Positions 5,410 through 8,771 of a stretch of DNA of 8,771 bases are shown here, one piece after another. Position 1 is the first letter of the stretch, and every line of letters begins with the position of its first letter. Source of the stretch: Modestobacter sp. (lineage in GTDB: Bacteria; Actinomycetota; Actinomycetes; Mycobacteriales; Geodermatophilaceae); the NCBI GenBank assembly GCA_025966175.1, contig JAOPVN010000366.1, forward strand, positions 1 through 8,771, given 5' to 3'. The notes beneath the pieces were generated by a model. That model did not search any database. It saw nothing but the letters and a program-made list of their open reading frames with translations, and had not been told where the DNA came from. Position numbers and translations under genes: made by a program.

Positions 5410-5886
5410 TCAGTGCCCGGCGGGCCAGCGGAAGAGCACGTCACCCGCGGCGACCGCGGTGCCTGCGGTCACCGGCGGCATGGTGTCCGCGGCGGCGTCC
5501 ATGACCACGACCGGGCTGATCGGCGACATCCCGGCCGCGCGCACCGCCGTCACGTCGACGGTCACCACCCGGTCCCCGGCGGCGACGTCGTCGCCCTCGG
5601 TCACGTGCAGCGTGAACGGCGCGCCGTCCAGCTTCACGGTGTCGATGCCCACGTGGACCAGGACGCCGCGGCCCTCCGGCGTCAGCACGATGAAGGCGTG
5701 CGGGTGCACCTTGAGCAGCCGCCCGCTCACCGGTGCGACGACGTCGACCAGGTCGGCGTCCGGCTCCGGCTCGATGCCGACGCCCGCGCCCACCATCGAC
5801 GCGGCGAACACCGGGTCCGGGACCTCGGTGATCGGCAGGACCGTCCCCGTCAGCGGGGCGATGACGAGGAGGCCCCCGGAGGTCAC
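5410..5886 (-). CDS. PTS glucose/GlcNAc-family EIIA component (Crr-like)
   Basis: Soluble phosphocarrier of the sugar phosphotransferase system. It takes phosphate from HPr and passes it to EIIB. It has 158 residues, normal for a free EIIA-Glc protein. It starts with the usual APLTGTVLPITEVPDPVFA (10-28). The phosphorylated histidine is His78 in GRGVLVHVGIDTVKL, and the partner His63 lies 15 residues earlier in HPHAFIVLTPEG, the same spacing as His75/His90 in E. coli Crr. The beta-barrel repeats SGRLLKV and GDDVAAGDRVVTVD are present. The start is GTG 5886, whose GTGA overlaps the EIIB stop, so the two are translationally coupled. The thioesterase follows 15 bp after the stop. In many actinobacteria this protein is encoded away from its EIIC; here it is adjacent and divergent, which ties it to the GlcNAc permease. 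Confidence 0.93.
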   Translation of the reverse strand: MTSGGLLVIAPLTGTVLPITEVPDPVFAASMVGAGVGIEPEPDADLVDVVAPVSGRLLKVHPHAFIVLTPEGRGVLVHVGIDTVKLDGAPFTLHVTEGDDVAAGDRVVTVDVTAVRAAGMSPISPVVVMDAAADTMPPVTAGTAVAAGDVLFRWPAGH

Positions 5887-6113
5887 AGCAGGTCGTTGAC
5901 GTCGTCGGCGAGGGAGTCCGCCTCGGGGCCGACGACGACCTGGACGATCTTCCCGGCGACCAGCACGCCGTGGGCGCCGGCCTTCCTCAGCGCGGCCTGG
6001 TCGACCAGTGTCGGGTCCTTCACCTCGGTCCGCAGGCGGGTGATGCAGCCCTCGACGTCGTCGATGTTGGCGGCGCCGCCCAGTCCGGCGACGATCTGCT
6101 CGGCCTTGCCCAC
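5883..6113 (-). CDS. PTS glucose/GlcNAc-family EIIB component
   Basis: Small soluble PTS protein of 76 residues that carries phosphate on cysteine and transfers it to the sugar bound in EIIC. The sequence begins GKAEQIVAGLGGAANIDDVEGCITRLR. Cys23 in EGCITRLR is the phosphorylation site and the following RLR is diagnostic of the EIIB-Glc fold. The family strand GVLVAGKIVQVVVGPEAD is also present. I chose GTG 6113 over an in-frame ATG at 6212: the GTG has a strong GGAGG Shine-Dalgarno, and the 33 extra residues from the ATG are Pro/Arg-rich and non-family. It is the first gene of the leftward EIIB-EIIA-thioesterase operon. Its product corresponds to the separate IIB (NagF) of Streptomyces GlcNAc systems, where EIIC is also a separate chain. 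Sugar specificity is inferred from the neighbouring EIIC and nagA. Confidence 0.92.
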   Translation of the reverse strand: MGKAEQIVAGLGGAANIDDVEGCITRLRTEVKDPTLVDQAALRKAGAHGVLVAGKIVQVVVGPEADSLADDVNDLL

Positions 6114-6128
6114 GGAGCGCTCCTCCCG
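6114..6128 (-). promoter_or_regulatory. EIIB ribosome-binding site overlapping a palindrome
   Basis: On the minus strand GGGAGGAGCGCTCC immediately precedes the GTG at 6113. It provides a near-perfect Shine-Dalgarno and decides the start. GGAGCGCTCC (6114-6123) is a perfect 10-bp palindrome lying between the Shine-Dalgarno core and the start codon. Confidence 0.6.
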
Positions 6129-6147
6129 GCGGCCCGGCGGCCGCGCT

Positions 6148-6182
6148 GGTGGTTGTTCGAGTCGTTCAGGGTGGTTGCTCGA
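6148..6182. repeat. Direct repeat with 22-bp period upstream of EIIB
   Basis: GGTGGTTGTTCGA (6148-6160) recurs as GGTGGTTGCTCGA (6170-6182), 12 of 13 bases identical. The period is 22 bp, close to two turns of B-DNA. It lies 35-70 bp upstream of the EIIB start, where a regulator could control the leftward operon. No known consensus is recognised. Confidence 0.45.
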
Positions 6183-6201
6183 CCGGCCGACGTCCAGGGT
6201 G

Positions 6202-6231
6202 TTGACAGGCATCGGCTCCGCCCGCCATCCT
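6202..6231 (+). promoter_or_regulatory. Candidate promoter of the EIIC-nagA operon
   Basis: A consensus -35, TTGACA (6202-6207), is followed after 18 bp by CATCCT (6226-6231), a weak -10 match. Predicted transcription would start near 6238, immediately before the DasR-like element and about 100 bases before the EIIC start. Only the -35 is convincing. Confidence 0.35.
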
Positions 6232-6240
6232 CCCCGGTCA

Positions 6241-6270
6241 ACTGGTCATAACCGGACGGTACCGGTTGGT
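6241..6270. promoter_or_regulatory. DasR/NagR-like (GntR-HutC) composite operator
   Basis: ACTGGTCATAACC (6241-6253) matches the left part of the DasR consensus ACTGGTCTAGACCACT; 10 of 16 positions agree overall, including both halves of the GGT-N4-ACC core. It runs into two 10-bp near-repeats, ACCGGACGGT and ACCGGTTGGT (6251-6270). The whole therefore reads GGT-N4-ACC-N4-GGT-ACC-N4-GGT. A perfect AACCGG-N6-CCGGTT dyad (6250-6267) lies within it. DasR-type repressors released by phosphorylated amino sugars control GlcNAc PTS and nag genes in streptomycetes. The location between the divergent PTS arms fits such control. No regulator gene is in the window. Confidence 0.5.
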
Positions 6271-6336
6271 GGACGCCCGAGGGAATGGCCGGCGAACTGC
6301 TCCTTTCGCAGCCCCACCTCTCCTGGAGACCCGGCC

Positions 6337-7650
6337 ATGAGCTTCCTGAACGCCCCACCCACCGGACTGCGGGGCCTCGGCGGCCTGCAGCGCCTGGGCC
6401 GCAGCCTGATGCTGCCGATCGCCGCCCTGCCCGCCGCCGGCCTGCTGCTGCGCCTCGGGCAGCCGGACATGCTCGGGTCGTTCTCCGCGCTGAAGGACGT
6501 CGCCGCCGTCCTCGCCGGAGCGGGCGGTGCGCTGTTCGACAACCTGCCACTGCTCTTCGCCGTCGGCATCGCGATCGGCTGGGCGAAGAAGGCCGACGGG
6601 TCGACGGCGCTCGCCGCGGTGGTCGGGTACCTGGTGCTGCAGGGCGTGTTCAAGGCGATGAGCCCGATCGTGCTCGGCGCTGCCGCCGAGGGCGAGACCC
6701 AGGAGCTGATCAACTACAGCACGCTCGGCGGCGTGGTCACCGGGCTGATCGCGGCGATGCTCTGGCAGCGGTTCTACCGGATCAAGCTCCCCACCTACCT
6801 GGCCTTCTTCGGCGGCCGACGGTTCGTCCCGATCATCACCTCGTTCGTGATGATCGTCGTCGGGGTGCTGCTGTCGCTGGTCTACTCCTGGTTCAACACC
6901 GGCTTGACCAACCTCGGCGACGCCGTCGACTCCAACAGCGTCGTCGGCGGCGGGATCTTCGGTGTGGTCAACCGGCTGCTCATCCCGCTGGGCCTGCACC
7001 ACATCCTGAACTCGGTGGTCTGGTTCGTCATCGGTGACTACAACGGCGCCACCGGCGACCTGAACCGGTTCTTCGCCGGCGACCCGAATGCCGGGACGTT
7101 CATGACCGGTTTCTTCCCGATCATGATGTTCGCGCTGCCGGCCGCGGCGATCGCCATCTGGCACGAGGCCCGGCCCGAGCAGCGCAAGGTCGTCGGCGGC
7201 GTCATGCTCTCCACCGCGCTCACCGCGCTGCTCACCGGCATCACCGAGCCGCTGGAGTTCTCCTTCCTCTTCGTCGCCTGGCCGCTCTACGTCGTGCACG
7301 CGATCCTGACCGGCACGTCGCTGGCGCTGACCAACGCACTCGGCATCCACGACGGGTTCACCTTCTCCGCCGGCCTGTTCGACTACGCGATCAACTTCGG
7401 GCAGGCGACCAAGCCGTTGTGGCTGATCCCGATCGGCCTCGTCTACGCGGCGATCTACTACGTGCTGTTCCGCTTCGTGATCCGGAAGTGGAATTTGCGC
7501 ACGCCTGGGCGCGAGGACGACACCGAGGCGGTGGAGGCCAGCGCGGACGACGCCGCCCAGCCGGCGCCGGCCACGACCACCACGGCCACGACCACCACGG
7601 CCCCGGCGAGCACCGTCGAGGCGTCGCCGACGGGTGGGACGCAGTCCTGA
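6337..7650 (+). CDS. nagE: N-acetylglucosamine-type PTS permease EIIC
   Basis: Membrane permease of 437 residues that imports the sugar and lets EIIB phosphorylate it, giving GlcNAc-6-phosphate. It has many hydrophobic helices, starting with LMLPIAALPAAGLLLRLG (24-41). The Glc-superfamily signature GITEPLEFSF (301-310) is present, with His221/His222 in LGLHHILNSVVWF. The GDLNRFFAGDP...FMTGFFPIMMF block (240-265) is typical of GlcNAc (NagE) permeases and less so of PtsG, which supports the substrate. The chain is EIIC only; after helix-end KWNLRTPG (384-391) an acidic then Thr/Ala/Pro-rich tail of about 45 residues stands where EIIB is fused in E. coli NagE. The start is ATG 6337 with GGAG (6324-6327). 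The frame stays open upstream, but nothing there resembles the family. nagA follows 17 bp downstream, and EIIB/EIIA are divergent. Confidence 0.94.
   Translation: MSFLNAPPTGLRGLGGLQRLGRSLMLPIAALPAAGLLLRLGQPDMLGSFSALKDVAAVLAGAGGALFDNLPLLFAVGIAIGWAKKADGSTALAAVVGYLVLQGVFKAMSPIVLGAAAEGETQELINYSTLGGVVTGLIAAMLWQRFYRIKLPTYLAFFGGRRFVPIITSFVMIVVGVLLSLVYSWFNTGLTNLGDAVDSNSVVGGGIFGVVNRLLIPLGLHHILNSVVWFVIGDYNGATGDLNRFFAGDPNAGTFMTGFFPIMMFALPAAAIAIWHEARPEQRKVVGGVMLSTALTALLTGITEPLEFSFLFVAWPLYVVHAILTGTSLALTNALGIHDGFTFSAGLFDYAINFGQATKPLWLIPIGLVYAAIYYVLFRFVIRKWNLRTPGREDDTEAVEASADDAAQPAPATTTTATTTTAPASTVEASPTGGTQS
7571..7600 (+). repeat. Perfect 15-bp tandem repeat inside the EIIC tail
   Basis: CCACGACCACCACGG occurs twice in a row without mismatch. 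It encodes a doubled Ala-Thr-Thr-Thr-Thr unit in the low-complexity C-terminal tail. Fifteen bases is a multiple of three, so changes in copy number would alter tail length and keep the frame. Confidence 0.85.
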
Positions 7651-7660
7651 CCGACGAACA

Positions 7661-7681
7661 GGGCCCCGTGCTGCGGGGCCG
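7661..7681 (+). promoter_or_regulatory. Hairpin over the nagA start codon
   Basis: GGCCCCG (7662-7668) pairs exactly with CGGGGCC (7674-7680) around a 5-base loop, a 7-bp all-GC stem. The first base of the proposed nagA GTG is in the stem, the other two bases are in the loop, and the AGGG ribosome-binding site partly lies in the left arm. It starts 12 bp after the EIIC stop. It could attenuate transcription between the two genes or make nagA translation depend on ribosomes finishing EIIC. Confidence 0.45.
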
Positions 7682-8771
7682 GCTGGTCACCAGTGGCTCG
7701 GTCGTCGACGACGGTGTGGTCACCGTCGTCGGCGACCGGGTCGCGTACGCCGGCCCGGCCACCGAGTGGGACGGCGCAGGGTGGGACGGGGAGCTCCCGC
7801 CACCGGCTCCCGACCGGCTGCTCCTGCCGGGGCTGGTCGACGTGCACTGTCACGGTGCCGCCGGGCACGGCTTCCCGGACGACGACGCCGACGGGGTGCT
7901 CGCCGCGGCCGCCCACCACCGGGCGCACGGGACGACGACGCTCGTCGCCAGCCTGGTGTCCGCCCCCGCCGCGGTGCTCCGCGGGCGGCTGGCGCTGCTG
8001 GCTCCGCTGGTGCGGTCCGGTGAGCTCGCCGGCGTGCACCTGGAGGGGCCCTTCCTCTCCGCCGTCCGGTGCGGGGCGCAGGACCCGGCGGCCCTGGTCC
8101 CCGGCGACCCGGCGCTGCTCCGGGAGTTGCTGGCCGACGGGATCGTGGTCTCGATGACGCTGGCCCCGGAGACCGCGCACGCCGACGAGCTGGTCGCCGT
8201 CCTGCGGGAGCACGGCGTGCTGCCGAGCTTCGGCCACACCGACGCCGGCGCCGGGGCGACCACCGCCGCGATCCGGTCGGCCGCGGTCACCGGCCGGCTG
8301 TCGGCCACCCACCTGTTCAACGGGATGCCGCCGCTGCTGTCCCGCGCCCCGGGCCCGGTCGCCGCCTGCCTGGCCGCCGCCGCCCGCGGTGAGCTGGTGC
8401 TCGAACTGATCGGCGACGGGGTGCACCTGGCCCCCGAGACGGTGGCCACCGTCTTCGACCTCGTCGGGCCCGGCCAGATCGCGCTCGTCACCGACGCCAT
8501 GGCCGCCGCCGGGATGGCCGACGGGCGGTACCGGCTGGGCGCGCTGCCGGTCGAGGTCTCCGGCGGGGTGGCCCGGTTGGCGACGGGCGACGGTCCGGGG
8601 GCGATCGCCGGCGGAACGGCGCGGTTGATCGACGTCGTCCGGCGGACCGTGGCCGCGGGCGTGCCGCTCGCCGACGCCGTCCTCTCGGCGACCGCCACCC
8701 CGGCGGCACTGCTGGGCCGCTCCGACGTCGGTCACCTCGCCGCGGGTGCGCGCGCCGACGTCCTGGTCACC
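7668..8771 (+). CDS. nagA: N-acetylglucosamine-6-phosphate deacetylase, C-terminus cut by window edge
   Basis: Amidohydrolase that converts GlcNAc-6-phosphate to glucosamine-6-phosphate and acetate, the first cytoplasmic step after PTS uptake. The 368 codons present cover nearly the whole enzyme (about 380-400 residues usually). Metal and active-site motifs are complete: DVHCHG (His60, His62), HLEGPFL (Glu126), FGHTDA (His190), THLFNGMPPL (His215), DGVHL (His253), and VTDAMAAAGM with catalytic Asp276. HLEGPFL...RCGAQDP is the actinobacterial form of the substrate loop. The frame has no ATG near the start. I use GTG 7668, giving VLRGRLVTSGSVVDDG..., which matches family N-termini; a CTG at 7647 overlapping the EIIC stop is a less likely alternative. 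It is in one operon with EIIC. The next expected gene is nagB or nagK, outside the window. Confidence 0.95.
   Translation, partial: MLRGRLVTSGSVVDDGVVTVVGDRVAYAGPATEWDGAGWDGELPPPAPDRLLLPGLVDVHCHGAAGHGFPDDDADGVLAAAAHHRAHGTTTLVASLVSAPAAVLRGRLALLAPLVRSGELAGVHLEGPFLSAVRCGAQDPAALVPGDPALLRELLADGIVVSMTLAPETAHADELVAVLREHGVLPSFGHTDAGAGATTAAIRSAAVTGRLSATHLFNGMPPLLSRAPGPVAACLAAAARGELVLELIGDGVHLAPETVATVFDLVGPGQIALVTDAMAAAGMADGRYRLGALPVEVSGGVARLATGDGPGAIAGGTARLIDVVRRTVAAGVPLADAVLSATATPAALLGRSDVGHLAAGARADVLVT

Noticed and set aside
6114..6212. EIIB starting at ATG 6212.
   Set aside because: The added residues are Pro/Arg-rich and unlike the family. The GTG at 6113 has the strong Shine-Dalgarno.
4708..6336. 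Upstream extension of EIIC to an ATG at 4708, giving a 980-residue protein.
   Set aside because: The extension is antisense to thioesterase, EIIA and EIIB and shows no domain. EIIC begins naturally at 6337.
6285..6336. A short upstream frame starting at ATG 6285 as a leader peptide of EIIC.
   Set aside because: It has no stop before EIIC but runs on out of frame inside it, and no ribosome-binding site is evident.
6238..7350. A 370-residue open frame antisense to EIIC.
   Set aside because: Gln/Asp/Arg-rich shadow translation of a clear membrane protein gene.
7458..8735. A 425-residue open frame antisense to nagA.
   Set aside because: Gly/Arg/Gln-rich shadow with no recognisable domain. The sense strand encodes all NagA motifs.
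1..8771. CRISPR array, insertion sequence, prophage, toxin-antitoxin or defence genes.
   Set aside because: No spaced repeat array, transposase, integrase or small toxin-like pair was found on either strand. The gene content looks like ordinary metabolic and housekeeping functions.

Overview
This window is very GC-rich, uses GTG starts often and carries the usual third-position G/C bias. Together with the gene families present, this points to an actinobacterial chromosome. Geodermatophilaceae-like (Blastococcus, Geodermatophilus, Modestobacter) is my best guess, but that is inference. There are nine intact or window-truncated protein genes plus one internally deleted relic. I see no rRNA, tRNA, CRISPR array, insertion sequence or phage gene.

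Layout. (1) Positions 1-1774, minus strand: a GNAT acetyltransferase followed by an Nramp/MntH-type Mn2+/Fe2+ transporter that runs off the left edge. The 117-bp gap between them can form several hairpins. (2) Positions 1949-2578, plus strand: a complete clpP protease gene standing alone, with a good match to a ClgR box about 105 bp upstream. (3) Positions 2593-4053, minus strand: a PLP-dependent Orn/Lys/Arg-type decarboxylase convergent with clpP. It is divergent from (4) a VOC/glyoxalase-fold protein (4150-4662), and a small palindrome lies between the two starts. (5) Positions 4659-4877: what remains of an MBL-fold hydrolase gene, with its N- and C-terminal ends joined in frame and the catalytic core missing. 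(6) Positions 4879-6113, minus strand: EIIB, EIIA and a PaaI-type thioesterase packed as one operon. (7) Positions 6337-8771, plus strand: a GlcNAc-type PTS EIIC and nagA, which is cut by the right edge.

Regions 6 and 7 form an N-acetylglucosamine uptake and catabolism locus. EIIA and EIIB pass phosphate to EIIC, which imports GlcNAc as GlcNAc-6-phosphate. NagA then deacetylates this to glucosamine-6-phosphate. The two arms diverge from a 223-bp control region that contains a DasR-like GGT-N4-ACC element, further GGT/ACC half-sites and a 22-bp-spaced direct repeat.

I did not find a clearly undescribed system. The items most worth a second look are the ClgR box at a solitary clpP, the structured leader before mntH, the in-frame MBL deletion, the composite operator in the GlcNAc locus, the hairpin over the nagA start, and two convergent gene ends whose stop codons form part of a shared palindrome. 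No gap longer than 300 bp lacks a gene.
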